DNA of 64,000 bases from Moraxella catarrhalis. Its GTDB lineage: Bacteria > Pseudomonadota > Gammaproteobacteria > Pseudomonadales > Moraxellaceae. The notes under the pieces were generated by a model. The model did no database searches, was not told where the DNA came from, and worked only from the letters and a program-made list of their open reading frames with translations. The stretch spans positions 1 through 64,000 of the forward strand of contig NZ_LXHE01000013.1 of the NCBI RefSeq assembly GCF_001656295.1, written 5' to 3'. The position numbers and the translations under genes are program-made. Shown piece by piece: positions 46,643 to 55,737 of the stretch (position 1 is the stretch's first letter; every line of letters begins with the position of its first letter).

Positions 46643-48124
46643 ATGAGTCGTGAAATTTTGACTGTGGTTGAGACCGTCAGTAACGAAAAAGGACTAAATC
46701 CTGAAGATATTTTTGAGGCGATTGAGCAAGCGCTTGTCGTCTCAACCAAGAAAAAAGTCTATACCGAGCAGCCTGAAGTTGCCATCCGTGTACATATTGA
46801 TCGCAAAACGGGCAATTATGATACATTTCGTTATTGGACAGTGGTTGCTGATGAAGATCATGAGATGCCAGCGTGTCAGCTTGCGATCAGTGATTTGGAC
46901 GAAAACGAATGGCAAATTGGCGATGTCAAAGAAGAACAAATTGAGTCGATTGAATTTGGTCGTATCGCTGCCACGCAAGCCAAACAAGTGATCATCCAAA
47001 AAATCCGTGAAGCTGAAAGAGCTTTGGTGGCTGATGCGTTTGAGTCGCGTATTGGTGATTTAATCAGTGGCGAAATTAAAAAACAAAGCCGTGATGCTTA
47101 TATTGTGGATTTGGGTGAAGGTGGTGAAGGTTATTTGGCAAAAGATCAGACATTGCCGCGTGAGACATTGCGTGTTAAAAGCCGAGTTTCTGCCATCTTA
47201 TCTCAGGTCAATCGTGATGGTCGTAGCCCACAGCTGATGCTTTCACGCACTAATAATGAGATGCTGATTGCTTTGATGAATAAAGAAGTGCCAGAGATTA
47301 GTGAGCAGATTATTGAGATTCGTGATGTGGCTCGCTTACCTGGTTTACGCGCTAAAATTTCGGTAAAAACCAATGATCACCGTATTGATCCTGTGGGTGC
47401 GTGTATTGGTATGCGTGGTACGCGTATTCAAGCAGTACAACAGGAGCTAGATGGTGAACGCATTGATGTGATTGTTTGGAATGAAGATCCAGCACAATAT
47501 ATCATCAGTGCGCTTGAGCCTGCTGATGTCAGTGGTCTTGTGCTTGATGAAGATGCCAAAACTGCTGAAGTGATTTTTGCGACCAATGATCAATTAGCAC
47601 GTGCTATTGGCTCTCAAGGTCAAAATGTTCGCTTGGCTTCTGAACTGACTGGCTATAAGCTGAACATGATTTTGGAGTCTGAATACAGCGAACGCCAAGC
47701 TTCTGAAAATCAAGCAGTGATTGACCTGTTTTATGAGCGCTTGGAGCTTGATCACGATTTGGCGGAAGTGTTGGCGGAAGTGGGTTTTGCCGACATCGAA
47801 ACCGTGGCATACGCACCAGTAGAAGAGTTCTATGACATTGATGGCTTGGATGATGAAACCATCGCCGCCATCCAAGAGCGCGCCAAAGAAGTGATCATCA
47901 GTGATGAGATTGCCAAACAGCAAAATATCAAAGAACCAAGCGCAGAACTTTTGGCTTTAGAAGACATGACGCCTGCGATTGCTTATAAATTGGCCGAGCG
48001 CGATATCATTACGCTGGATGATTTGGCAGAGCAAGCCATTTTTGATATCGAAGATATCGAAGGCTTGGATAGCCAAAGCGCTGGTAAATTCATTATGGCA
48101 GCGCGCCAATCATGGTTCGAGTAA
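46643..48124 (+). CDS. nusA: Transcription termination/antitermination factor NusA
   Basis: RNA polymerase-binding factor for pausing, termination and antitermination. Domains in order: N-terminal RNAP-binding (1-125), S1 (GEIKKQSRDAYIVDLGEGGEGYL region), KH1 and KH2 (GACIGMRGTRIQAVQQELDGE and AIGSQGQNVRLASELTGY), then two acidic C-terminal repeats with helix-hairpin-helix character. I start at the ATG at 46643 (MSREILTVVETVSNEKG, 493 aa; E. coli 495), preceded by aaagga; an ATG at 46622 would add 7 residues. Confidence 0.97.
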   Translation: MSREILTVVETVSNEKGLNPEDIFEAIEQALVVSTKKKVYTEQPEVAIRVHIDRKTGNYDTFRYWTVVADEDHEMPACQLAISDLDENEWQIGDVKEEQIESIEFGRIAATQAKQVIIQKIREAERALVADAFESRIGDLISGEIKKQSRDAYIVDLGEGGEGYLAKDQTLPRETLRVKSRVSAILSQVNRDGRSPQLMLSRTNNEMLIALMNKEVPEISEQIIEIRDVARLPGLRAKISVKTNDHRIDPVGACIGMRGTRIQAVQQELDGERIDVIVWNEDPAQYIISALEPADVSGLVLDEDAKTAEVIFATNDQLARAIGSQGQNVRLASELTGYKLNMILESEYSERQASENQAVIDLFYERLELDHDLAEVLAEVGFADIETVAYAPVEEFYDIDGLDDETIAAIQERAKEVIISDEIAKQQNIKEPSAELLALEDMTPAIAYKLAERDIITLDDLAEQAIFDIEDIEGLDSQSAGKFIMAARQSWFE

Positions 48125-48182
48125 TCATGGGCGCAGCAGTCGTAGGCGCACAGCAATGAGCGTGCAGCCATTAAAATAATTT

Positions 48183-48260
48183 TGCCAAGCCTAAAGGTTT
48201 GGCAGACAATACACAAAGTGGGCAATGTTTGGCAGCGATGCCAAGCCCACTTGCCAAACC
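48183..48260 (+). promoter_or_regulatory. Multi-hairpin RNA element between nusA and infB
   Basis: Two hairpins and an alternative partner. Hairpin A: TGCCAAGCC (48183-48191) with GGTTTGGCA (48196-48204), one G-U pair, loop taaa. Hairpin B: 48216-48223 with 48245-48252, then 48229-48234 with 48239-48244 around a GCGA tetraloop. GCCAAACC at 48253-48260 can pair with 48196-48203, competing with hairpin A. No T-run follows, so a plain terminator is unlikely; a processing or translational control site for infB is inferred. Confidence 0.5.
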
Positions 48261-48280
48261 AAAACAACTAGGTGATATGA

Positions 48281-51019
48281 ATGGCAAAAACAGTTAAACA
48301 ACTTGCACAAATTTCAAACACAACAACTGAAACCATCCTAAAACAGCTTGCTGATGCTGGTCTACCAAGTCGCGGTGAAGACGATCTTGTCACCGATACC
48401 GAGCAAGATAAATTAGTGGCTTTTTTAAAGCAAAGCCACGGCGAGCAGCCAAAATCTCGCATCAGCCTAAAATCTAAAACCACTTCAACCGCTCAAGTCA
48501 CAGGAACGTCAGGCAAAGCAAAAACGGTCAATGTCGTGCGCACAAAAAAAGTAGTCTACGAAAAACCAGATCCTGCTAAGATCGAAGCAGAAATCGCCGC
48601 TCAAGCCAAGGCTGCCGAAGAAGCACGCCTAAAAGCCGCTGAAGAAAAACAAGCCGCCGAGCGTAGCAAGCAAGAAGCCGCCGAGCGTCAAGCAGCAACT
48701 TTGGCTGCGATGCGTGCAAGCAGCGAGCCTGCAAAAAATAGTGAAGCTAACGCCACAGTCGTCATCAAAAAGGTGAAAAAGCCAGAAGATGCCAAGCCTG
48801 CTGACAAAGTAGAAAAAACCGAGAAGAAAAAGACCATCAAGCCAGTTAAGCAAGAATCTGCCGCTGATAAAAAAGCGCGCGAAGCACGTGAGGCTGAAGA
48901 AGAGCGCTTGCGTCAGATGGAGGCAGAAACACGCCGTAAGGCTGCTGAAGAAGCCCAAAAACGCACGCTAGAGCAGATGAAACAAATGGCATCTCGCTAT
49001 AGCGAGACTGATGATGGTGCTACTGCCGCCATTGTTCGCACCAAAGATGATGCGCCGCTGGCTGATGGCTTGGTGGGCGCTGCTCTAGAAGAATCATTTG
49101 AAAAAGAGCGCCGCGAAATCAAACGAGGCGCGGCAGGTACTGCTGGCAGAGGCGCCAAAAAAGGTCGCAAAGGTCAGCAAGAAGAGCGTGAAATCAAAAC
49201 TCGCTCAAAAGGTTTGAAATCGTCTCAAGCCAATAAGCATAAGTTTGAGATGCCTGTTGAAAAAATTGTCCATAATGTCGAGGTAGGCGAGAGTATCGTT
49301 TTGTCTGATTTGGCTCAAAAAATGGCAGTCAAAGTGCGTGAAGTCATCAAATCATTGATGAAAATGGGCGAGATGGTACGTGAGTCTGACACTATCGATC
49401 AGATGACAGCCGCACTGGTGATTGAGGAATTTGGACATAATTTCATTCCAGTCAGCGATACCCAGCTTGAAGATGATTTGCAAGTGGCGGTTGATGAAAA
49501 ATCAGGTAATGTACAAACACGCCCACCTGTGGTAACTATCATGGGTCATGTTGACCATGGTAAGACGTCGCTATTGGATAAAATTCGTGCCACCAAGGTT
49601 GCCAGCGGTGAAGCGGGCGGCATTACGCAGCATATCGGTGCGTATCATGTCACTACAGACCGCGGCGTTATTACTTTCTTGGATACGCCAGGTCACGCCG
49701 CCTTTACTGCCATGCGTTCGCGCGGTGCACAGGCGACAGATATCGTGGTGCTAGTCGTTGCGGCAGATGATGGCATGATGCCACAAACTGAAGAAGCCAT
49801 TGACCATGCGCGTGCGGCAGGTACGCCCCTGATTGTTGCGATTAACAAGATGGATAAAGATACCGCCGATCCTGACCGTGTGATCAATGAGCTATCAGTC
49901 AAAGAAGTGATCCCAGAAGAGTGGGGCGGCGATACACCTATGGTCAAAGTCTCTGCCAAATCAGGCATGGGCATTGATGAGCTCTTAGAAGTCATCAGCA
50001 TCCAAGCTGAGCTGATGGAGCTTGAAGCGCCAGTTGATGGTGCGGCCCAAGGTGTGGTCATCGAGTCACGCTTGGATAAAGGACGAGGTGCTGTGGCAAG
50101 CTTGTTGGTCAAGCGCGGTACGCTCAATCAAGGTGATTTGGTTTTGGCGGGCGAATACTATGGTAAGGTTCGTGCCATGACCGATGAAAATGGTCAGCGC
50201 ATCAAGACCGCAGGCCCTTCGATTCCTGTTGAGATTTTGGGTCTACCAGAAGCACCCGCAGCAGGCAGTGAATTTTTAGTGGTATCTGATGAGAAAAAAG
50301 CCCGTGAAGTTGCTGATTTTCGGGCAGCACGGGAGCGTGAACGCACGCTTGATCGTCAAAATAAAATGCGACTTGATACCTTATTTGAAAGCATGGGATC
50401 GGCAGAAGTTGCAACTTTAAATATCATCTTAAAAACAGATGTCCGTGGTTCATTAGAAGCGTTATTAAATGCATTAGATGAGCTTTCAACTGATGAAGTT
50501 AAAGTGCGTGTGATTAGCTCAGGCGTTGGTGCGATTACCGAATCTGATGTTATCTTGGCAGAATCAAGTGAAGCGGTATTGCTTGGCTTTAATGTCCGTG
50601 CTGATAATGCAGGTAAACGCAAGGCAGATGAAGCGGGCATAGATATTCGTTATTATAGCGTTATCTACGGTCTTATTGATGATGTCAAAGCGGCAATGAG
50701 TGGCATGCTTGCACCAGAGCATCGTGAGCAGATTTTAGGTATCGCCGAGGTTCGTGATGTCTTTCGCTCAAGTAAATTTGGTGCAGCAGCAGGCTGTATG
50801 GTTCAAGAAGGTACCATTTATCGCAATAAGCCAATCCGAGTCTTGCGTGATGATAAAGTCATCTTTACAGGCCATTTGCAATCTTTGCGTCGCTACAAAG
50901 ACGATGTCAATGAGGTAAAAGCAGGTATGGAATGTGGTCTTGCGGTCAAGGGCTATGAGGTTGCCGTGGGTGATAAGATTGAGGTCTTTGAGATCCATGA
51001 AGTGAAACGAGAGCTATAA
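48281..51019 (+). CDS. infB: Translation initiation factor IF-2
   Basis: GTPase that brings fMet-tRNA to the ribosome. 912 aa: N-terminal IF2_N helix bundle ([20 protein letters not shown]), a long Ala/Lys/Glu-rich charged linker about residues 75-250, a second IF2_N region about 325-380, then the G domain with [14 protein letters not shown] (about residue 420), [16 protein letters not shown] and NKMDK, followed by domains II-IV. ATG at 48281 has aggtga upstream. The internal in-frame ATGs may give shorter IF2 forms as in E. coli, not testable here. It is followed by a strong bidirectional terminator rather than by rbfA. Confidence 0.97.
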   Translation: MAKTVKQLAQISNTTTETILKQLADAGLPSRGEDDLVTDTEQDKLVAFLKQSHGEQPKSRISLKSKTTSTAQVTGTSGKAKTVNVVRTKKVVYEKPDPAKIEAEIAAQAKAAEEARLKAAEEKQAAERSKQEAAERQAATLAAMRASSEPAKNSEANATVVIKKVKKPEDAKPADKVEKTEKKKTIKPVKQESAADKKAREAREAEEERLRQMEAETRRKAAEEAQKRTLEQMKQMASRYSETDDGATAAIVRTKDDAPLADGLVGAALEESFEKERREIKRGAAGTAGRGAKKGRKGQQEEREIKTRSKGLKSSQANKHKFEMPVEKIVHNVEVGESIVLSDLAQKMAVKVREVIKSLMKMGEMVRESDTIDQMTAALVIEEFGHNFIPVSDTQLEDDLQVAVDEKSGNVQTRPPVVTIMGHVDHGKTSLLDKIRATKVASGEAGGITQHIGAYHVTTDRGVITFLDTPGHAAFTAMRSRGAQATDIVVLVVAADDGMMPQTEEAIDHARAAGTPLIVAINKMDKDTADPDRVINELSVKEVIPEEWGGDTPMVKVSAKSGMGIDELLEVISIQAELMELEAPVDGAAQGVVIESRLDKGRGAVASLLVKRGTLNQGDLVLAGEYYGKVRAMTDENGQRIKTAGPSIPVEILGLPEAPAAGSEFLVVSDEKKAREVADFRAARERERTLDRQNKMRLDTLFESMGSAEVATLNIILKTDVRGSLEALLNALDELSTDEVKVRVISSGVGAITESDVILAESSEAVLLGFNVRADNAGKRKADEAGIDIRYYSVIYGLIDDVKAAMSGMLAPEHREQILGIAEVRDVFRSSKFGAAAGCMVQEGTIYRNKPIRVLRDDKVIFTGHLQSLRRYKDDVNEVKAGMECGLAVKGYEVAVGDKIEVFEIHEVKREL

Positions 51020-51162
51020 TTGTGATGATGGCGTTTGGGTGTATTGTTTAAAATCATGCAAATGATACGCCCAAAAGTTAGCATTTAGTCACTCCATTTA
51101 ATTATTGATTTGATTTAATAAATTTTAATTGAATTTTTAATAAATTATTGGTCTGATAGTTC

Positions 51163-51194
51163 AAAAAGATTGGTGTTAATGCACCAATCTTTTT
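51163..51194. terminator. Bidirectional terminator between infB and DUF2382 gene
   Basis: Perfect 13-bp stem (51163-51175 with 51182-51194), loop ttaatg, arms ending in AAAAA/TTTTT so that a U-run follows on both strands. It ends the infB transcript before rbfA. Confidence 0.88.
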
Positions 51195-51265
51195 TATTGA
51201 TAGAATCTATGATATACCGCTGCATGCACGAAACAAACTTTTATCTGATAAATCTACCAAATGAA

Positions 51266-51772
51266 TTATTTGGTATAATCTAGGTCATCATTTTGAATCA
51301 CTAAATTTTCACCTTCTTGTATATCCAGCACTTCTTTTTGTAGTTTGGTGGTAAAAACATGCTCACGCTGAATGGTTTGGGTGTTTAGGTGAATATCTTC
51401 AATGGCGTGAGCTGTTTTTGTGACTGTCGCAGTCTCACAATACAACAACATCTCAATTGGTGTATCTGGTGTTAATGAACACACCTGACCGTTGATGGTA
51501 ATTTTAGCGTGTGTGGCTTTTGTGTTGTCAATAATATTGACCAAGTCATCATCATTTGATGGTCTTTCGTGACCTGCCAAAGAAGTATCATCTTGTTGAT
51601 AGGTGATGACAAGATGCTCTTCAGTTAAGGTGATGGGAATATTAACGGTGCGTGTGTGTATCTTTTTGGATAAAATCACCTTACCTGTATTAACACGCTG
51701 TTTTTGAACTTCAGCCCTTTCTTCCAAAAGCTCTAAGGTTTGAGTATCATCAATTGTATGTGGTGTTTTCAT
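51266..51772 (-). CDS. DUF2382-domain protein (short paralogue)
   Basis: 168 aa acidic soluble protein consisting of DUF2382-type repeats. The start of the repeat, QTLELLEERAEVQKQRVNTGKVILSKKIHTR, closely parallels NTLELLEERLTVNKDRIVAGIVSLGKHVVTE in the neighbouring gene, so the two are paralogues. A second unit appears around AHAIEDIHLNTQTIQREHV. Unlike its neighbour it lacks the PRC-barrel. Proteins of this family are linked to stress responses in some bacteria; the function is not established. A terminator separates it from the upstream gene, so it probably has its own promoter in the 180-bp gap. Confidence 0.78.
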   Translation of the reverse strand: MKTPHTIDDTQTLELLEERAEVQKQRVNTGKVILSKKIHTRTVNIPITLTEEHLVITYQQDDTSLAGHERPSNDDDLVNIIDNTKATHAKITINGQVCSLTPDTPIEMLLYCETATVTKTAHAIEDIHLNTQTIQREHVFTTKLQKEVLDIQEGENLVIQNDDLDYTK

Positions 51773-51872
51773 TATATTATTTCCTTAAAATTTTTAGGTC
51801 TTTAAAAATTTCTTTGAGATTTGGTTTGGATTAACCAAAGCCAGCTTTTAAGTATTGATTAAATTTAAAAAA

Positions 51873-51893
51873 AGCCAGAGCATTGCCCTGACT
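51873..51893 (-). terminator. Terminator after the PRC-barrel/DUF2382 gene
   Basis: 9-bp imperfect stem (51873-51881 with 51885-51893), loop att, followed on the minus strand by TTTTTTT. It lies about 60 bp after the stop. Confidence 0.65.
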
Positions 51894-51952
51894 TTTTGGA
51901 TGTTTGACTGATGCGATTTACTCATTCAAGTCAAAGTTTGGGTTGGGTCAGA

Positions 51953-52801
51953 TTATAGACCACGAGCACGGCGTACTTCATCAGCGGTAATGCCTTCATA
52001 GTTGACCACATTGCCATTTTTATCAACCACATTGCCTAAATCATCAACATTAAGCTCTTCACGCTGAATGGTTTCTAAAATGGTCTCTGTGCGAGTTTCT
52101 GAAGTTTTGCCTAAGGTGACCTCTTCGGTGACATAAGTTTGTTTGGTCACATTGGCTCGCTCAGCTTCTAGCTCAACGCTGATGGTGTCTGCACCCGAAT
52201 CATTAATACGGCGATCTGTTGGGCGATCTACAGCGGTACGCTCAATGTGAGCATGCTCTTCTTCTAAATCCACCTCAACACGGCGTTCTTCGGTAACCAC
52301 ATGCTTACCAAGGCTAACAATGCCTGCTACGATACGATCTTTATTGACTGTTAAGCGTTCTTCTAACAGCTCTAGCGTATTTGGAGCATGATAATGGCTT
52401 TCATCTAACTCAAGACGGCTTTCTGCAGGCAGTGTCTCTGCTGCATAAAATTCACGGTCTTTATTATATTGTTCTTCATAGGTATAGCTATAATTTTGAT
52501 CATAGCCTTCCATTGCTTCTACTTGCTCTTTGGTCAGACTGTCAAAATATACCTCATCGCCAACAATGCGAGACAATCCTGCTGGAACCAAAACCTCTTT
52601 TGAGAAGAACCAACCACCAGCATCAACCACTAGGTAGCGAATCTTACCTGTGTCTACCTCAACCAATACATCTTGTACTTTACCAAGTTTTTCTTGACCG
52701 ATGCCATAAGCAGTTTTGCCGATTGGGTTATAATAGTCATCTCCCAATACTTCACGGTTGGTGGCTTCAATGTCATACAATCGTACTAACTTACTCATCA
52801 T
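51953..52801 (-). CDS. PRC-barrel and DUF2382 domain protein
   Basis: 282 aa soluble acidic protein. The N-terminal PRC-barrel spans about residues 20-95 (KLGKVQDVLVEVDTGKIRYLVVDAGGWFFSKEVLVP), followed by a linker with many Tyr/Glu and a C-terminal DUF2382 domain with three repeat units (LELLEERLTVNKDRIVAG, VELEAERANVTKQTYV, LETIQREELNVDD). I start at the ATG at 52801, which has gggag upstream; an in-frame ATG at 52840 is less likely. Members of this architecture are widespread in Acinetobacter and Deinococcus-type genomes and are often called stress or photosystem-reaction-centre-like proteins by name only. Confidence 0.83.
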   Translation of the reverse strand: MMSKLVRLYDIEATNREVLGDDYYNPIGKTAYGIGQEKLGKVQDVLVEVDTGKIRYLVVDAGGWFFSKEVLVPAGLSRIVGDEVYFDSLTKEQVEAMEGYDQNYSYTYEEQYNKDREFYAAETLPAESRLELDESHYHAPNTLELLEERLTVNKDRIVAGIVSLGKHVVTEERRVEVDLEEEHAHIERTAVDRPTDRRINDSGADTISVELEAERANVTKQTYVTEEVTLGKTSETRTETILETIQREELNVDDLGNVVDKNGNVVNYEGITADEVRRARGL

Positions 52802-53356
52802 ACTTCTCCCTTTGTTTTGTTGATCTGATTGATGGCTCAATCAGGATTTTTAATCTTTTTATATACCGCTTAAATTTAAGATACAAATTTAAACTATCGA
52901 GGTAACCTAATATCATCAAAACGATAAAATGATTTATCTATTTATCTGTTAGCTACTTCTTGATGTCTAGCGATACTTTTAGTATAAAGAATTTAAAATT
53001 TTGTACTAAGCGTTTTTTGTCAATAATTATTATGGTTCAATTAACTATTTATAAACCAAAGTAACCCAATGTAACTTTAAGTAAATTTCATGATTTTTTG
53101 AAAATTGTGTTGATTATCGGTGACTGTGGGCAAGCTGATTGGTGGAATTCACTGTTTTATCATGCCTTTGATTTTAAAATCAGTGCTACTTTTAACGAGT
53201 ATGTTTAATAAGTAAGATAATCAAATATAAAAGCAGATAATAGGATAAATCAGCACAAATGCAATTCATTGGTTTTATTAAAAAAATGGGCTATACTACT
53301 ATCATGAAATTTAAATTTTTAACAATATTTTAATAACATATCTATTTAGAGGACTT
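52802..53356. other. AT-rich intergenic region upstream of rbfA
   Basis: 555 bp between divergent genes with no supportable coding frame. It contains a promoter candidate for rbfA (53269-53297), a palindrome tgattttaaaatca near 53169, and the promoter of the PRC-barrel gene at an unknown place. A tiny frame MKFKFLTIF at 53304 is too short to call. Confidence 0.6.
53269..53297 (+). promoter_or_regulatory. Candidate sigma-70 promoter for rbfA-truB
   Basis: TTGGTT, 17-bp spacer, TATACT. The leader to rbfA would be about 50 nt. Needed because infB is closed by a terminator and two opposite-strand genes intervene. Confidence 0.5.
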
Positions 53357-53779
53357 ATGAATCAACGATTACAGCGACTTGCTGACCAAATTCAGCGTAC
53401 TTTAGCCATTTTAATCCGAGATGAGATTAATGACCCACGCCTGACAGGATTTGTGACCATTTCTGGTGTGAAGGTTAGCCCTGATTTGGGCTATGCTGAT
53501 GTTTATGTAACCATTTTAGAGCCAAGTCAAGATGGTGGTATGAATAGTGAGGCACATGCTCAAAGCTTAAAAGTACTTAATACTGCTGCTGGATTTTTGC
53601 GAACTGAGCTGGCACGCACTATGAAAACACGCACCACACCACGCTTAAGATTTCATTATGATGAGGTGACCGCTCATGGTAATCGCATGATGAGCTTGGT
53701 TGGTCAAGCCATGCAAAAAACCCAAGAAAGTGAAAAAAACTATTTGGATGAAGAGCATCAGTTGGATGATGATAAATAA
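53357..53779 (+). CDS. rbfA: Ribosome-binding factor A
   Basis: 30S maturation and cold-adaptation factor, KH-type fold, 140 aa. Shows NQRLQRLADQIQRTLAILI, NDPRLTGFVTISGVKVSPDL, ADVYVTIL and the C-terminal TTPRLRFHYDEV. The stop codon shares its last A with the truB ATG (TAATG), so translation is coupled. Acidic C-terminal tail of about 20 residues. Confidence 0.96.
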   Translation: MNQRLQRLADQIQRTLAILIRDEINDPRLTGFVTISGVKVSPDLGYADVYVTILEPSQDGGMNSEAHAQSLKVLNTAAGFLRTELARTMKTRTTPRLRFHYDEVTAHGNRMMSLVGQAMQKTQESEKNYLDEEHQLDDDK

Positions 53780-54714
53780 TGATGAATCAATCGACCAAAA
53801 AAGTGGTGATTTCAGGCATTTTATTATTAGATAAGCCTGCTGATATCAGCTCGCACAGTGCTTTGGCAAAAGCTAAGTATTTATATCAATCCGAGTTGCA
53901 TGATTCTAAAAAAGCAGGTCATACAGGCACGCTTGACCCTATGGCAACAGGACTTTTGCCGATATGTTTTGGTGAGGCAACCAAATTTGCACAGTATGGG
54001 CTTAATGCAGATAAAAGTTATGTCGCACTGTTAAGCTTAGGCGTGAAAACAGATACTGCTGATAGATATGGTCAGGTGATACAACGCACTGATGTACCAA
54101 GCTTTAATCAGCAAACACTTAATGGGATTGCCAATGCTTTAATGGGCAAACAAATGCAAGTGCCGCCTATGTATTCCGCCTTAAAAAAAGATGGTAAAAA
54201 ACTGTATGAATATGCACGATTAGGCGAGGTGGTCGAGCGTGATGCCAGACCTATTATCATACATGATTTGACACTCACAAAACTGGATAATACCACAATT
54301 AAACTGATTGTCTCTTGCTCAAAGGGGACTTATGTGCGTGTGCTGGGCGAAAGTGTGGCAGAGCATTTGGACTGTGTGGGGCATTTAACGGATTTGCGTC
54401 GCACGGCCACAAGCGGTTTTGATGTGGCTGATGCGGTCGGTCTTGATGTGTTAAGCCAGTTATCATTGCCTGATAAAATCAATCGACTATTACCTGTGGA
54501 TGCTTTGATGACGCATATACCCATTTTAAGCATTGATGGTTTGGAAGCTGAGCGACTAAAAATGGGGCAACGATTAAATGTCAAAGACCGTCTAGATAGT
54601 TTGCTTGGGTTTGATGATGTGTTGCTGGTGCGACTGTATGCCCAAGATGTATTTATTGGGCTGGCAGAAGTATCCAAAAGCGGACGATTACAGCCTAAAA
54701 AATTGGTCGCATAA
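53779..54714 (+). CDS. truB: tRNA pseudouridine-55 synthase TruB
   Basis: Makes pseudouridine 55 in the T-loop of tRNAs. Catalytic Asp in KAGHTGTLDPMATGLLP about residue 52; further blocks QVPPMYSALKKDGKKLYEYAR and CSKGTYVRVLGESVAEHL. 311 aa. A second ATG directly follows the first. Overlaps rbfA by one base. No obvious terminator before the outer-membrane protein gene. Confidence 0.96.
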   Translation: MMNQSTKKVVISGILLLDKPADISSHSALAKAKYLYQSELHDSKKAGHTGTLDPMATGLLPICFGEATKFAQYGLNADKSYVALLSLGVKTDTADRYGQVIQRTDVPSFNQQTLNGIANALMGKQMQVPPMYSALKKDGKKLYEYARLGEVVERDARPIIIHDLTLTKLDNTTIKLIVSCSKGTYVRVLGESVAEHLDCVGHLTDLRRTATSGFDVADAVGLDVLSQLSLPDKINRLLPVDALMTHIPILSIDGLEAERLKMGQRLNVKDRLDSLLGFDDVLLVRLYAQDVFIGLAEVSKSGRLQPKKLVA

Positions 54715-54815
54715 TCAGTCATTACGCATCAGTTTTTGGTATGGTGAACGGTTTAAAGATTTCGCTACTTTGGCAAAATTTTTGTAACATTGTGACTGTT
54801 TTATGACAATACGCA

Positions 54816-54845
54816 TTGACACATGTACTATTTAAATCGTATAAT
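54816..54845 (+). promoter_or_regulatory. Consensus sigma-70 promoter of the outer-membrane protein gene
   Basis: TTGACA, 18-bp spacer, TATAAT, both perfect. The -10 ends 44 bp before the start codon. The strength suggests an abundant protein. Confidence 0.85.
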
Positions 54846-54889
54846 AACTTTGCTTAAATAAGCTTACTTTGTAATAAAAAGGTCAGATA

Positions 54890-55525
54890 ATGAAAAAATT
54901 AATTTTAGCAACAGTTTTGGCAGGTCTTTCAACTGCCGCTGCAGCCAATGTTTTGGTTAATAACGGTTATTATGTTCAGGGTGATGTCGGTTATTCTAAA
55001 CTGAACTTCAAATTTGATGACGAAAAGATCAAAGATGATGATGTCAGCTATACCGTGGCTGTGGGTAAAGATACAGGTATGGTTCGTTACGCTTTAGATT
55101 ATACTAATTTTGGTAAAATCAAAGGGTCTGGTACTGATGTTACGGAATTGCCTAATGGAGCTGTTAAGAAAGAAGTCTACTGGGGTGAACTAAAAGCACA
55201 TTCTTTGGGTTTGTCTGCTATCTATGATTCTGAGACAGTATCTGGATTCACACCTTATGTGGGCGGTCGCTTGGGAATTAATCAAGTAAAAGTTGAAGAC
55301 TCAGAGGTTGTTACAACAACAGCTCCGCTTAGCATTACTCAAGAAACCTATTACGATAGTGAAAAGAAAACCAAAGTTGGTTTTGGTGTTTTGGCTGGCG
55401 CACAGTACGCCATCAATCCGCAGCTTGCCGTTGATGCTGGCGTGGAATATAATTACTTGGGTAAATTTGAAGAAACTAAAGTTCATCAATATGGTGCAAA
55501 AGTAGGTCTTCGCTATAACTTCTAA
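54890..55525 (+). CDS. Small outer-membrane beta-barrel protein
   Basis: 211 aa with signal peptide MKKLILATVLAGLSTAAAA (cleavage probably before NVLVNN). The mature part alternates polar and hydrophobic residues (YYVQGDVGYSKLNFKF, VRYALDYTNFG, YVGGRLGINQVKVED, GFGVLAGAQYAINPQLAVDAGVEY) as in an eight-strand barrel, and ends GLRYNF with the C-terminal Phe recognised by the Bam machine. Similar in plan to Opa/OmpA-N-terminal and opacity family porins. I cannot name the protein. It has its own strong promoter and a terminator, so it is a monocistronic insertion between truB and rpsO, which are adjacent in E. coli. Confidence 0.82.
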   Translation: MKKLILATVLAGLSTAAAANVLVNNGYYVQGDVGYSKLNFKFDDEKIKDDDVSYTVAVGKDTGMVRYALDYTNFGKIKGSGTDVTELPNGAVKKEVYWGELKAHSLGLSAIYDSETVSGFTPYVGGRLGINQVKVEDSEVVTTTAPLSITQETYYDSEKKTKVGFGVLAGAQYAINPQLAVDAGVEYNYLGKFEETKVHQYGAKVGLRYNF

Positions 55526-55557
55526 GCAAAATCGTTGATTTTAAACTTACTTAAACC

Positions 55558-55591
55558 AAACCCGCCGGCACTCCACACCGACGGGTTTTTT
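55558..55591 (+). terminator. Terminator of the outer-membrane protein gene
   Basis: GC-rich stem AAACCCGCCGG with CCGACGGGTTT (one mismatch), followed by TTTTTT. Lies 32 bp after the stop. Confidence 0.85.
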
Positions 55592-55620
55592 GTAAAAAGT
55601 GATAAAAATCAGTAAAACAG

Positions 55621-55649
55621 CTGACAGCGGTTTAAAAAACTGTTATAAT
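55621..55649 (+). promoter_or_regulatory. Promoter of rpsO with extended -10
   Basis: CTGACA, 17-bp spacer, TATAAT (55644-55649), preceded by TGT so the -10 is of the extended type. The leader is about 80 nt. Confidence 0.78.
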
Positions 55650-55673
55650 TTATTTTTAGATGCCAAATGGCGT

Positions 55674-55720
55674 AGGTAAGCTTTAGCAATGCGATGCTTG
55701 CCTGAATTTATTTGCATTGC
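55674..55720 (+). promoter_or_regulatory. Predicted pseudoknot in the rpsO mRNA leader
   Basis: Helix 1: AGGTAAGC (55674-55681) with GCTTGCCT (55696-55703), one G-U pair. Its loop contains GCAATGC (55686-55692), which is perfectly complementary to GCATTGC (55714-55720), forming an H-type pseudoknot that ends five bases before the Shine-Dalgarno AAGGA (55726-55730). In E. coli, S15 represses its own mRNA by binding a pseudoknot at the ribosome binding site; the same logic is inferred here. Confidence 0.6.
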
Positions 55721-55737
55721 TTAGTAAGGAATGAATG

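Noticed and set aside
52381-52905. 174-codon plus-strand frame over the PRC-barrel gene
   Set aside because: Antisense shadow of a clear gene; its product is Leu/His/Cys-rich with no family character and no ribosome binding site.
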